Assembly: GCA_940671915.1 (NCBI GenBank)
Contig: CALNVZ010003435.1
Span: 15,855,585 to 15,919,584 of the forward strand
Length of the DNA: 64,000 nt
From: Paracentrotus lividus
Lineage: Eukaryota; Echinodermata; Echinoidea; Camarodonta; Echinidae
Reading direction: 5' to 3'
In this document: positions 42,001 to 48,049 of the stretch, piece by piece
How positions within the stretch are numbered: position 1 is the first letter of the stretch
Layout of the letters: each line of letters begins with the position of its first letter
Made by a program: the position numbers and the translations under genes
The notes under the pieces: generated by a model
What the model was told of the DNA's origin: nothing
Seen by the model: only the letters and a program-made list of their open reading frames with translations
Databases searched by the model: none

Positions 42001-43573
42001 AACGTGAATTAGCTAATAATTTAAAGAACATCATAAAAATATATATAAAACGAGCAATCTTCCCAGTCATAAGAAACGAATATAATACAATTAAGGACAT
42101 AATATCATTTGGGTGAATGGATTCCACATCGTCACTTCCACAGTATCCACGGCTCGAAAGATGGGACGTTATCGCTTATTTTATAATTGAACTCTGTACT
42201 CGCCAATATTATACTATATTCATCAGTTTAGGGGACATAGTTTCAATCATCCTACACTCCCTCATTAGCGGGTGCTATAATTAATGTCAGTGCTCAGAAA
42301 TATGCCGTGCTTTAGTGCTCCGGTACCAAAAAAAGGTATCTGTGCTCATAATTTTTGCATAATTGTGTCTGCCGCCTGCAATTAATCCTGTATAATATTT
42401 CGTGTGAACATTTATTTTGTCGTTCTCCTCTATGATTCACGTTTATAGAAAACGATTCCTCTTCCGATTCCACTATCATTGGTTTTTCAGTTATTTGCTT
42501 TTAATAATTACCCTCTTGAAAATAGCATGATGATGATGAGAGTGACCAGTTGGCCTGGAGTAACCCTCCCGCCCCCCCCCCTTACATTCCATGAAAAAGT
42601 TTGGTTAATTTACAAGCGGGGACAATGCAAAGTGGATGTTTTGACTTTGAAAACAGTGGTATGTATTAAAGAAGGGGTTTGCAGGAAATTGGGCAGAGAA
42701 AATCAAAATAAACGTTCACTTTTGAANNNNNNNNNNNNNNNNNNNNNNNNNTTTCCACTGCTGACTACATGTATGACGGGTAGGCATCCGTGGGGATCCG
42801 CAGAAAAAAAAAATTTTTTGGACGCAACCGGACGTAACTCAACGTAAGCGTCTGTGTGACTGTAGCATTAGGGGGGGGGAGGGTTATAGGCAACTGGTAC
42901 TCTACATCTATTTGGTCTATTTTCAAAGAAATTAAAAGAAATAACCCTACAAAACCATATATGGATAGAAAAGTTCTTTATTAAGGAATCTTGGGAACAC
43001 AAAAAATTTCACCAAAAACGGCTAATCAGCACAAATTATGCAAATTTGCACAATTTTTACCCAAAACAAGATCTACTGAATATCTTACACCTTGATAATA
43101 AGTCAATTTTTGATACAGATGTTCTCTAAACATGTCCCCAGGGATTGAATGGATTGGAATTCCAAAATATTCTTTTGTTATTGTTTTATGACTGAATTTC
43201 TTTTGTATTTTATTGTCTTTTAGCTAATTATGTATTCATGACAATTTTAAAAGGAAACTAAAACTGTATTTAAAATTCCAATCCATTCATTCCCTAGATA
43301 CACATTCATTAAACAAATATGCAAAGTTTGAATAGCATCAGACATTCCATTCTGGAGTTTACATGTATCTTGTTTTGCGCCGAGACAAATTATTGAAAAA
43401 CTTATTCTGAGAAAAACAAAGGAAAACATAAGCTTGTAGTTTCCAATGTATCCAAGACATGAATGTTGGATAAATTAAGATGTAAAATAGAATTGTTGAA
43501 ATAAATGAGTGAAATAAACACCTATGGCAATTAACCCTAACTTACCTGGGCTATTTTGTGAGCTTAAATTCCT

Positions 43574-43607
<34 letters not shown>

Positions 43608-46600
43608 TTTAAGGCCCCCCTTAAGATCTTGGCCGCGGATCGCGCGATCGCGACGAAAATTTGCATGAAGGTAGAGATGGACATAATCTACGCGGTTGCA
43701 TAGGTAAATTGCGCTAAATTAATAAAGCTCCTAGAAACTTTATTTTTTGTGAAAATATTCTTTATAGCATTCCTAAGAAATGTAGATGAAAAAAAATCCG
43801 GTACCAAAATCGATTTCTTATGTATTTTATTGTTTTTTTAATTTCTTATGTATTTCTTTGTTTTTTGACCTTTTTATTTTTATTGTTTTTTTGACAGAAT
43901 TTGTCTGTGACATTATTTTGACCATAAATAGCATCACATAAAATGCCTCTCGTCAATGAAATAAAAAATAATCACTCATTTATGAATTCTAGCTGAAAAC
44001 ACATTTTGTATTGACTTTGTACATGAAATCACGTTTTAGAGCGATTTTCGGTCTGACGGAAATTTTTGAAAATAGTGGGACGTCGTAACGGTACGCGCGA
44101 AAATGGTTTTAAAAGATGCGCAAGACTTGAAAGTAAAAAGTCAGTGAGCGGCGCAATCAAAAAATTTCGCACTGCGGATTTATCGCGAAAAATTTCGAGG
44201 GGGGGGCCTTAAAGCCCCCCCCCCCCCCAGGTAAGTTAGGGTTAAGGGCTACTGTTTGCATCTATTACAGGCAGTATACACTGTTCATTATACATACATT
44301 TAATATAACAAATTAATGACTAATTAAGGAAATTATGTTAGATAATTTGGGGAATTTTCCGCCATTTTTTTGTTCAAGGTCACACATGCATTCATTTACA
44401 AAAACACTGATGTGAAGGCTTGAATCTCTTCACTTTTTCACGCTGAATTTTTTTTGGTACTTGGTAAGCAAACTATACAGTTTCATAAAATGAAAAGAAC
44501 GACAAATTATTTTTTAAGGTGAATTTTGATCAAATTTGGGGATAACCCCCCCCCCCCTTAAATTAAAATATTCAAATGTGGACATTGTAAATATTACATG
44601 AACATGAAAACACACACACACAAATGAACTATAGAAATTGATATGCTGACAAAATAAGTGCATTATAGAAAGTATGTACAGGATCTACATTGTAGGACTT
44701 AATACATTTGTACACAAATTGTGAATCATTTAAATTGAATCAAATCAGTGTCTGCATTCAATCCCAAGACAAAACAATGCGTTCTAGAATTTAGCAAGTA
44801 GATTTGGACATATTGGTGACATTTGTCGTGTTTATGCCTTTTTCTTCCTGACTGGCTTTGCATGAATTGCATTGTTCAAATAAGCTCACCTCCCTTTGTA
44901 TTTCTGGAAAATGCCAGCCTCAATAAGTTGTTTAGTTTTAATTTGAGAGCTATACAGTGTCATGACCACAAACTACCTTTTTCATATTGATCAAGCTTCC
45001 CTTGTTGTGGTTATTAAAAAATTAACCCCCCCCCACCCCCAAAACTATTAAAATCAATTGAAAACAAGTTAGTATCACTTCCTGCCGTATAGAAAGTTCT
45101 CCATCTTTTTTTTTGCAAGGCAAACACAATTCAACACTTACTGTTAATCGTGGAAATATTCGCGGTACATTTAATTTTTCGCGAAATTTTGTGCAAAGAT
45201 TGTAAGAGCGAATAACACACGAAATATATTGAGCACGCTTTCTTATGCATGCTTGAATGGGTCTAATGCGTTCGTGCGTACAAATGTAAATGAAGCGCGA
45301 ATTTTAAACCGGCAAATATGTTTTGAGCCTTTAAGCAGCTTTAAAAAATAATACGTTGAAATACAGTATGCCATGGAGTGTTACTACAGATTAGTTGTTT
45401 ACGTTTTTGCATCAGGCTCAGGCCAACTTTCGCTGAATTTCCAAAGTTTGAACATGGAGTAATTGTAATGTAAGCAGCAAGAGAAGAAAAGCACATTTGA
45501 GGGCAAGGTCCTCTCCCCGGCATACAATACCTCAAAAAACAAGCACCTTCCCTGCATCCAATTAACTAATGCCAATTTATAACATTTCGAATATTTGTCA
45601 TTCTGTAACCCTTTACCTAATAATACTCCAGAAATATAATAAGGTTTGTTCATCCTACTTCATGATATATTCCTCTGCATTCATCAACTTATTGAAGTTC
45701 ATTCTCTTCATGTTACTGGAGGGTATTACGAGGTTATTATCCAAAGCCAAAACCCCCCAAACTATTGACCCTTGAGGCTAACAATCTACGATGATTATAA
45801 AGAAACTACTCAAACATGTGCTTCCTAAGATGTTATGGTATACATATCTTATGCTATCATTGAGATGGAAGGTCACATTTCAAGAGTTCTTGAGAAAATT
45901 ACAAAAACAAGGCTGATACCTTGAATTTGTAATTTCATAATTTTACTTTTGATTGAAAACTTCTAAATTTAATTAAGATATGTCTTCATTGAGGTGCCTA
46001 GTTTCCTAGTATATATTCTGGTTAGTTTCACCCTTTGTTCAAATTATATTAAAAAAGCTGCATTCATTCCACTTACACCTTATGCATGGTTCAACTTCAT
46101 AATTGACCTTGCACTGGGAGTACCTTTATTGCAAGCAGTTTACTTACCCAATGGAAAGTCAATTGCCCAGAAAAGTGTCTTGAGCACCTCCAGCTAGTCA
46201 GGTTGCATTATCAAAAAAGGGTTCTGAAATGTTATCCTAAACAAAATTAAAAAATTATCTATAGAGATCTCATATTGCAATGCGGATAAGTTATCTTTAT
46301 TATTTTGAGTTAGTTTAAAGCTGGTTTCGTCTAATTATATATGAGAAGTTTCTTCTAGCCAACCGAAGAGGGCGACAGACAGCCATTTTTCAGTACTGAC
46401 TGATGTTGGTTTGCAGCTGTATGTGCATCATTTCATGTGATCCCTTGCATTTATCCACGAGTTGATCTCTATCCTTCGAGCATTGTACAGTGTAAGCTAA
46501 GGGGTTCTATAGGACGGACATTACCATTAAGATTTTCACAAGCTCAGGCGGTAGAGGACCTCTCTAGTATTAGTAATCAGGAGGTATTGGGATCGAATCC

Positions 46601-48049
46601 AGATGAAATCTCATTTTCTTTGCTAATTTTTTCATATTATAAATTTTTTGTCAGTTTCACCCTTTATTTAAAAAAATAAATGTTATTGACAATATAAAAA
46701 ACATGCAGCCTCTATGCCTAGTTATTGGTGTTCGGACACTCAATTTTAACTAGTTATTTGAAAGGTTTACAAGCAATGTCTTCGTATCATCTTAGCACAA
46801 AATGTTAGATAATATTCCAGAGAATGAATATATTTTTTGCTTATTCCGAAGAAGAAAAAAAAAACATGAGCTAATTTTTGTTGGGTGTCCGATCTAGTCC
46901 CCCATCCTACTCAAATTATCGATATCAAATGAAATTTTAACAAAGTAAAACTACAGTGACCTAGCCACGATGCGAGTGAATCTTTACCTTACTGAATCTG
47001 GCAATGAGTGTATGGATCTGGAACAAACAATTTTAAATGGAAGGGTGAATCTTGACCAAATCTTTTATCAATAAATAATAACGGTGGATGAATACTGACC
47101 ATGGAACTTCAAAGACAAATGGTGAATAGGCCTAAACTAAAGCCAAGGCCAGGGGAATCCTTTCAGTTAACTTCAAACTCAAACTCAAAGACAAGGACCA
47201 TCTTTAAAAAGCATTAAATTTCAAATTTGTACTGAAGCCATCAATATAAATTACCAACTTTATCATACAGAAGGCAAAGGGCAGAACTAATTCAGATCTT
47301 CAAAATCACAAGAGGGCTTGATCAAATTAATCTCAACAACCTATTCCAAACCGATGACAGTGGAAGAACCAGAGGCCACAGCAAAAAATTCAAGAAATCT
47401 AGATGCAGACTCCAGCTGAGACAAAATTCATTCTCAGTTCGGAGTATTAACAACTGGAATGCTCTTCCAGAGGAAGCAGTATCCGCAACTAGTGTTAATA
47501 TGTTCAAATCAGCTCTTGAGAGGCACTGGCTATTTCACCCATTAAAGTATCAACCCTACCAGAGACAACTCAACGTAACGAGGGGCAAATAAGCAACAGC
47601 TTTACGTCTCTACATCCAAGTAAATCCAAGTAAGTAAATAAAGAATCATATAGTCTAGGCCCAGTACACAAACAAATTTAGACAGAGATTATAAATGTTA
47701 CCAAGGCAAGAGCATGGTAAAATTATTTTACTGTCATTGTCAAGAAGATGTACGTCATTATGCCACTTGGCCACTCAGTTCATCTCACCAACTCAATCAG
47801 TCGAACAACAGCCAGTGGCCACTACACAACCAACGCCAAAGCCACGGCGATGAAAGAGCCAGTGGCAGTGGTAGAACGTGCGAGCATATGCGTGTCACCA
47901 CTACAAATTTGCACACAGGCCACACTGCACCATCATAATCAATATATCCATCGTTAATAAGATCTACAGAGGTTTACTCTTACCCAAAAAATTGTGGGCC
48001 ACAATTTCCGATCCTCGTACTCCTTAAATTCATCTTCAAGACTCTCCAT
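1..48049 (-). CDS. PTPN2: PTPN1/PTPN2-type protein tyrosine phosphatase, nine exons, C-terminus beyond window
   Basis: This gene encodes a cytosolic, ER- or nucleus-associated phosphatase that removes phosphate from tyrosines; vertebrate relatives act on receptor kinases and JAK/STAT proteins. The exons, in coding order, are 47984-48049, 30159-30255, 27931-28031, 25365-25463, 23461-23610, 4489-4698, 3889-4065, 2717-2931 and 1-74. All junctions are GT/AG and phases agree, giving 396 residues so far. Visible residues are the pTyr loop NRYRD (Tyr49), the WPD-type loop read as WSDF (Asp188), the signature [10 protein letters not shown] (Cys222, Arg228) and the Q-loop GLIQT (Gln269). All sit about 7 positions after the human PTP1B equivalents (from memory). 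The tail has a PPPLPPKRP motif, a KDG repeat and a basic RKRKW stretch resembling the nuclear-localisation part of PTPN2. Invertebrates usually have one pro-orthologue of PTPN1 and PTPN2, so the symbol is approximate. The final exons, possibly with a membrane anchor, lie off the left edge. Confidence 0.95.
917..1200. repeat. Inverted-repeat hairpin element with a third arm copy
   Basis: Arms at about 1035-1115 and 1120-1198 are reverse complements around the shared GGGGCCTTCCATCCAGCTAT core, separated by only a few bases. A third, diverged copy of the arm lies at about 917-972. The structure would form a long stem and resembles a foldback MITE. Confidence 0.75.
1462..1918 (+). mobile_element. 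Non-LTR retrotransposon (LINE) 3' end, broken
   Basis: The plus strand translates, with frame breaks, to [34 protein letters not shown] and [16 protein letters not shown], then [10 protein letters not shown]. This is the typical C-terminal tail of a LINE reverse-transcriptase protein. An internal stop and frameshifts show it is dead. It ends in an AAGCGCTATAGAAAT tail and short ATGT repeats. It lies antisense in phosphatase intron 8. Confidence 0.85.
2717..2931 (-). CDS. PTPN2: Phosphatase exon 8 (proline-rich and KDG-repeat tail)
   Basis: This exon codes residues 301-371. It contains [10 protein letters not shown], a class of motif that binds SH3 domains and is present in PTP1B, then a charged stretch with repeated KDG units coded by a short minisatellite. 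The acceptor is CCTGCAG. The donor AAG then GTTAGA leaves phase 2, which fits the next exon exactly. If the donor were not used, the frame would stop after SRLERGLV at 2692-2694, giving a short alternative C-terminus. Confidence 0.85.
2757..2812 (-). repeat. Coding minisatellite in phosphatase exon 8
   Basis: Imperfect 12-base units of the form AAGGATGGNNTG repeat about four times in frame, producing K-D-G-L/M/R/V units. The repeat is part of the open exon and keeps the frame. Confidence 0.85.
2932..3888 (-). other. Phosphatase intron 7
   Basis: This intron is AT-rich and contains the hairpin element at about 3.65-3.81 kb. No other feature is visible. Confidence 0.75.
3653..3812. repeat. Foldback hairpin, MITE-like
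   Basis: The left arm (ATTCTGAAACTAAGACTGAG, TTTGTATGATTTGCAAGTTC) is matched in reverse complement by the right arm ending near 3811 (CTCAGTCTTCGCTCCAGAAT). The loop is small and centred on GATGCATCAGTC. Arms are about 70 bp with mismatches. Confidence 0.8.
3889..4065 (-). CDS. PTPN2: Phosphatase exon 7 (Q-loop, end of catalytic domain)
   Basis: This exon codes residues 242-300, starting [20 protein letters not shown] and containing [13 protein letters not shown], the Q-loop with Gln269. It ends in [12 protein letters not shown] before a GTAAGC donor. The acceptor is CACCAG. A slightly earlier exon end is possible because the last residues fall outside the conserved domain. Confidence 0.92.
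4066..4488 (-). other. Phosphatase intron 6
   Basis: This is a short AT-rich intron with no recognisable element. Confidence 0.8.
4489..4698 (-). CDS. PTPN2: Phosphatase exon 6 (WPD loop and catalytic signature)
   Basis: This exon codes residues 172-241. It begins [18 protein letters not shown], carries the general acid Asp188 in a WSD version of the WPD loop, then [20 protein letters not shown] with nucleophile Cys222 and phosphate-binding Arg228. The acceptor is CTTGCAG and the donor is CAG then GTGAGT. Several decayed partial copies follow in intron 5. Confidence 0.97.
4769..4806. repeat. Short perfect-type hairpin
   Basis: CAGGGAAGTGTGAGT is followed after 7 bases by GACTTACACTTCCCTG, forming a stem of about 15 bp with one mismatch. 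It abuts the exon-6 echo, and its right arm supplies a potential GTAAGT donor on the minus strand. Confidence 0.8.
4797..4872 (-). pseudogene. Exon-6 echo B (partial tandem copy with intact acceptor)
   Basis: GCTGAAGTCTGACCAG at 4829 repeats the exon 6 sequence at 4642, and CTTTGTGACTGCAA repeats the exon boundary. On the minus strand a TTTGCAG acceptor precedes TCACAAAGAGC, reading [10 protein letters not shown], and a GTGTAAGT donor follows at 4796. About 22 bases of the exon are missing. The copy is 187 bp from the original and would be a 73-nt, frame-shifting exon if spliced. Confidence 0.8.
4978..5020 (-). pseudogene. Exon-6 echo C (11-codon peptide then stop)
   Basis: TGAAAGTGTAGGATCTCTTT at 4981 repeats exon 6 at 4667. 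On the minus strand a TTTGCAG acceptor precedes codons reading [13 protein letters not shown] then TAG. The ETKEILHFH stretch is slightly closer to the vertebrate ETREILHFH than the true exon's KTKEILHFH. Confidence 0.78.
5186..5285 (-). pseudogene. Exon-6 echo D (weak)
   Basis: GGGAACTGAAGGTATTCTGA resembles AGAAACTGAAGGAATGCTG of exon 6, followed by AACTAAAGTCTAAACA (compare GCTGAAGTCTGACCA) and CTGCAAAGG at the acceptor position. The divergence is high. A still weaker resemblance occurs at about 5780-5835. Confidence 0.5.
6366..6767. repeat. Four dispersed copies of GTGAGTGACACGAC
   Basis: The motif occurs near 6369, 6536, 6726 and 6752. At 6722-6740 it is extended to TGTCGTGAGTGACACGACA, with 7-bp palindromic arms. 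The sequence between copies does not repeat obviously. Confidence 0.85.
8424..8530. repeat. Interspersed repeat family R1, copy 1
   Basis: GACCTTTAAGTTGACCTTTT, then a GTGGTATCAACCAAG-type segment and GGGTGAACAAAACTGATA, match the copies at 9140 and 9790. The family is unnamed here. The copy abuts the next element. Confidence 0.6.
8545..9113. mobile_element. Repeat family R2, copy 1: three tandem units with inverted ends
   Basis: About 165-bp units, each with ATTTGACCTCTGTGACCC-like, CTCCAAAATCTAATCAGATC and TTTGAAGCTCATATCTCAA segments, repeat three times. The right end has ACGGACAACCCGAAAACAT and GGCGGAGGCATA, the latter inverted to TATGCCTCTGCC at the left end, which suggests a non-autonomous DNA element. 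Confidence 0.8.
9140..9310. repeat. Repeat family R1, copy 2
   Basis: The copy shares ACCTTTAAGTTGACCT, TGGTATTACCCAAG and GAGAAATGAGAGCCAGTTAA with its relatives at 8424 and 9787. Confidence 0.65.
9787..9965. repeat. Repeat family R1, copy 3
   Basis: TGACCCCATCATCCTTA, TTTGGTATTACCCAAGTAG and GAAATGAGAGCAAGTTAAAC match copy 2. The end includes GACAGACCAACAGACCCACA. Confidence 0.65.
10786..11253. mobile_element. Repeat family R2, copy 2, with two DR1 sites
   Basis: Two tandem units are followed by the GACGGACGGACGGACAACCC end and a GGGCAGAGGCATA terminus. The left end has a GACCGCGTGCGGTC palindrome. Each unit contains TGACCTTTGACCT (10908-10920 and 11066-11078), an exact AGGTCA-A-AGGTCA direct repeat on the minus strand. 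Confidence 0.8.
12128..12392. repeat. Two-copy tandem duplication, unit about 145 bp
   Basis: Both halves contain AAAGCAACTCGTCAGCAGTAA (or CCTGTCAGC), AAATACCATTA and TTCTTTTCAT in the same order. Confidence 0.75.
13357..13826. mobile_element. TA-flanked MITE, family M1, copy 1
   Basis: The element starts TA-CAGTCTGTGTCAAA and ends TTTGACACAGACTG-TA, with the inverted termini extending into ATGGTACAG and CTGTACCAT. The TA flanks and CAGT-type termini suggest mobilisation by a Tc1/mariner transposase. The two copies in this window have the same length class (447 and 470 bp). Confidence 0.88.
14218..14275. repeat. Retroposon 3'-tail-like sequence
   Basis: TGCTTTGTAACTGCAATAAA then AAGGCGCTATACAAAAT resembles the tails of the LINE at 1.9 kb and the sequence at 1190-1250. 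The body is not recognisable. Confidence 0.45.
14900..15294. mobile_element. Repeat family R2, copy 3 (decayed)
   Basis: AAGTTTGAAGTTCATATTTC, AAAATCTAATCAGATCATTT, GCAACCCGAAAACATGATAC and a terminal TTGGCAGAGGCATA identify the family. The internal DR1 sites are lost. Confidence 0.75.
17320..17660 (+). mobile_element. SINE with partial second copy
   Basis: GAGCAAGGCATTTTTATTTC, CATGCTTCTCCCCACCCAGG, GTGCACACATTGTGTGCAGG and a GAAAAGCACTTAGAGATG tail match the body of tRNA-derived SINEs I associate with echinoderms. The CATGCTTCTCCC segment recurs at 17588 as a truncated second copy. Confidence 0.65.
17663..17880. repeat. Purine-rich GAGA low-complexity tract
   Basis: GAGAGA, GAAGAG and ATAGAGAG units dominate about 200 bp. 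Minus-strand Ser/Leu-rich reading frames over it are composition artefacts. Confidence 0.8.
18560..18769 (-). mobile_element. tRNA-Met-headed SINE
   Basis: The minus strand has a box-A-like TTGGCTCAGTGGAGAGAGCG, a CCTCATAATA loop resembling a CAT anticodon, and box B GGTTCGAGCCC, then a non-tRNA body. The anticodon stem does not pair properly, so this is a SINE head rather than a working tRNA gene. Confidence 0.75.
20745..21030. repeat. Two-copy tandem duplication, unit about 160 bp
   Basis: GGGCTTCTAATGAAATTTAA and GGGCTTCTGGTGAAATGTAA, then ATAGGATT and GGTAATGAGTGTTATCATG or GGTAATGAGCGTTACCATG, repeat in order. A G9 run and TTTG repeats interrupt the first copy. Confidence 0.75.
21299..22584. 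mobile_element. Large foldback element, arms about 545 bp
   Basis: The left arm 21299-21846 and right arm 22042-22584 are near-perfect reverse complements (both contain TTAGTCAGGCAGCCAGCTCG at the outer end and CAACAATTTGCCCCGT at the inner end). Weaker pairing continues into the 195-bp loop (CCCGTACGTGTATTA against TAATACACGTGCGGG). The mirrored reading frames at the outer ends reflect the palindrome, not genes. Confidence 0.92.
22738..22976. mobile_element. GTCTC-type inverted-repeat element, copy 1
   Basis: The ends GGTGGTATCTCACTTC and GAAGTGAGATACCACC are inverted repeats. The interior repeats GTCTCAAAGTAGTTT several times. A diverged relative lies at 32094. Confidence 0.85.
23461..23610 (-). 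CDS. PTPN2: Phosphatase exon 5
   Basis: This exon codes residues 122-171, starting [20 protein letters not shown] and ending [15 protein letters not shown] parallels the family's KCAQYWP. The acceptor is CTTGTAG and the donor is GTG then GTAAGT. A partial copy of its 5' half lies about 205 bp into the upstream intron. Confidence 0.95.
23640..23745. repeat. Tandem duplication beside exon 5
   Basis: ATTATACATGAATTTATAAC and ATTATTCATGAATTTATAAA, each followed by a CCATAATAT-type segment, occur about 62 bp apart. A third trace occurs at about 23847. Confidence 0.7.
23757..23830 (-). pseudogene. Exon-5 echo (21-residue coding copy, acceptor lost)
   Basis: AGAAGTTCATCCGTGTTCCT repeats exon 5 at 23552, 205 bp away. 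On the minus strand it reads [20 protein letters not shown] against the true [20 protein letters not shown]. The acceptor TTGTAG has become TTGAAA. Downstream residues diverge at once, so only the acceptor half was copied. Confidence 0.92.
23903..23940 (-). pseudogene. Second exon-5 echo (weak)
   Basis: AGAAGCTCATATGAGTTCCT then TTTTGTCTTGGCCA parallels AGAAGTTCATCCGTGTTCCT, GTTGACTTTGCCA. It is shorter and more diverged than the first echo. Confidence 0.5.
24315..24460. repeat. Two-copy tandem duplication, unit about 100 bp
   Basis: AATATGTTTTTTATAGAAAA and AATATGTTTTCTTAGAAAAA are each followed by GGAAAGTCGGCACAATG or AGAAAGTCGGCACAACG. Confidence 0.8.
24896..25130. mobile_element. TACTGTA-ended MITE, family M2, copy 1
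   Basis: The element begins TACTGTATTCGTGGAAATAT and ends AACAGCGATTACAGTA. Internal TTTTCGC and CGCGAA motifs and total length (235 bp) match the copy at 45139 (230 bp). Confidence 0.85.
25365..25463 (-). CDS. PTPN2: Phosphatase exon 4
   Basis: This exon codes residues 89-121, [20 protein letters not shown] then [22 protein letters not shown] corresponds to the invariant FWxMVWE helix of classical tyrosine phosphatases. The acceptor is TTTCCAG and the donor is CAG then GTAAGT. A degraded copy of its 5' end lies 87 bp into the upstream intron. Confidence 0.95.
25527..25565 (-). pseudogene. Exon-4 echo (splice-acceptor copy)
   Basis: GATTCTTATAAGGGGCTCCC then TGGAAGAGACAAA repeats CGTTCTTGTGAGGGGTCCCT, GGAAAGAGATAAA at the exon 4 boundary, 87 bp away. 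The CTTCCAG acceptor is kept, but a 1-base insertion breaks the frame after the first codon. Confidence 0.78.
25885..26876. mobile_element. TA-flanked foldback element, family F1
   Basis: The left end TACACTGTCCGTCATAAAGG and right end TATGACGAACAGTGTA are inverted. Arms of roughly 350 bp correspond inward, for example GTCTAGGGGAGGGGTTGAAG against TGACCCCTCCCCTAGAC. A deleted relative lies at 56.1 kb. No transposase reading frame is present. Confidence 0.9.
27931..28031 (-). CDS. PTPN2: Phosphatase exon 3 (core beta strands)
   Basis: This exon codes residues 55-88, beginning YNHTRIRLE and containing [20 protein letters not shown] then LTQ. YINASL and YILTQ are conserved strand motifs of classical tyrosine phosphatases. 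The acceptor is TTCTCAG and the donor is CAG then GTAAAA, in phase 0. Confidence 0.95.
28032..30158 (-). other. Phosphatase intron 2
   Basis: This intron contains short tandem CAACTCAA/TTGAGTAT repeats at about 28.1-28.26 kb and MITE M1 copy 2. A minus-strand open stretch at 29168-29458 codes 96 unremarkable residues that I do not recognise. Confidence 0.75.
28478..28924. mobile_element. TA-flanked MITE, family M1, copy 2
   Basis: The termini TACAGTCTGTGTAAA and TTTGACACAGACTGTA, and interior segments such as GATGCGCTTTGTTCTGTATA and GGCATGGGACGG, match copy 1 at 13357. Confidence 0.88.
30159..30255 (-). CDS. PTPN2: Phosphatase exon 2 (pTyr loop)
   Basis: This exon codes residues 23-54, from [12 protein letters not shown] to [13 protein letters not shown] is the phosphotyrosine-recognition loop, with Tyr49 stacking on the substrate ring in the family. 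The acceptor is TTTTCAG and the donor is CCAT then GTAAAT. The exon ends in phase 1 and the split Tyr codon is completed by exon 3. Confidence 0.93.
32094..32362. mobile_element. GTCTC-type inverted-repeat element, copy 2
   Basis: GGTAGTACCTCATTTTGTGG at the left and CCAAGTGAGATATCATCATA at the right parallel the ends of the element at 22738. The interior has GAGACGTCTC-like and ACTGTCTTAAACTAGTCCCA segments shared with it. Confidence 0.75.
33588..34055. mobile_element. Inverted-repeat MITE
   Basis: ATTCTCACCTAACTTCCCTG, AACTG and CCCTTAAACCTGTTCA at the left are mirrored by CCTTAAACCAGTTCAAGAAA, GTAGGTGAGAACAGG at the right. The CAGGGTTCTC-like terminus suggests a hAT relative, but I could not confirm a target-site duplication. 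Confidence 0.8.
36245..37705. repeat. Segmental duplication, unit A
   Basis: This stretch recurs in the same order at 38763-40660. The best-conserved core is 36904-37350, including CAACAAACCGCACTCTTCAA and AATTGTAAACTGCTTTAGAA. The distance between copies is about 2.5-2.8 kb. Confidence 0.85.
37560..38300 (+). promoter_or_regulatory. Possible promoter-like, CpG-richer patch
   Basis: This patch is richer in CG dinucleotides than its surroundings. It contains the palindrome TGACGTCA (a CRE core, near 37628), a C9 tract, and at 38294-38300 a plus-strand ATCAT then GTGAGTAA donor-like site. No transcript can be shown. It lies inside phosphatase intron 1, so it could be an internal or antisense start, or neither. 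Confidence 0.25.
38763..40660. repeat. Segmental duplication, unit B (indel-rich copy)
   Basis: The order of blocks matches unit A, but with many single-base insertions and deletions, especially in homopolymers. GACTCGAAGCTAGC at 40644 still matches unit A near 37684. Weaker resemblance to 38180-38530 may continue to about 42290. Confidence 0.82.
42727..42751. other. Assembly gap of 25 N
   Basis: Twenty-five undetermined bases mark a gap of unknown true length. The reading frame that crosses it has no meaning. Confidence 0.99.
43531..44245. mobile_element. Inverted-repeat element with TTAACCCTAACTTACCTGG ends
   Basis: The left end TTAACCCTAACTTACCTGG is repeated inverted at the right end. 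Next to the ends lie long G and C runs with CCTTTAAGGCCCCCC and GGGGGGGCCTTAAAGCCCC, which are also mirrored. A related sequence begins at 63882. Confidence 0.88.
45139..45368. mobile_element. TACTGTA-ended MITE, family M2, copy 2
   Basis: The element starts TACTGTTAATCGTGGAAATA and ends CGTTGAAATACAGTA. Interior segments such as TTTTTCGCGAAATTTTGTGC and CTTATGCATGC match copy 1. Confidence 0.85.
46535..46615 (+). mobile_element. Degenerate tRNA-like SINE head
   Basis: AAGCTCAGGCGGTAGAG resembles box A and GGATCGAATCC resembles box B at the usual spacing. The surrounding arms do not form a good cloverleaf, so a SINE remnant is more likely than a tRNA gene. Confidence 0.5.
47225..47640 (+). 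mobile_element. LINE 3' end (RT C-terminal tail)
   Basis: The plus strand reads [20 protein letters not shown], then [33 protein letters not shown] and a stop. This is the standard tail of a CR1/Jockey-type reverse transcriptase. A frame break lies just upstream of LPTLSYRR. It ends in repeated AAATCCAAGTAAGTAAATAA, typical of microsatellite-like LINE tails. It lies antisense in phosphatase intron 1. Confidence 0.85.
47984..48049 (-). CDS. PTPN2: Phosphatase exon 1 (start codon)
   Basis: The ATG at 48047-48049 opens 22 codons, [20 protein letters not shown] then Phe-Trp, ending at a GTAAGA donor in phase 0. The peptide parallels the acidic N-terminal helix of PTP1B. Joined to exon 2 it gives FWDIHKESS, matching the family's YQDIRHEAS, which supports both this start and the very long first intron. 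The exon is too short to be seen as an isolated reading frame. Confidence 0.88.

Larger units (their letters stand above)
30256..47983 (-). other. Phosphatase intron 1 (17.7 kb)
   Basis: This first intron contains two inverted-repeat elements, a diverged segmental duplication, a 25-N gap, two further MITEs, a degenerate SINE head and a LINE tail, listed separately. The stretches 30260-32090, 32370-33580, 34060-36240, 42760-43530, 44250-45130 and 45370-46530 show only AT-rich sequence with no gene that I can support. Confidence 0.75.

Noticed and set aside
42479..42847. A 122-residue protein at 42.5 kb
   Set aside because: The frame runs through the 25-N gap and has no recognisable content.
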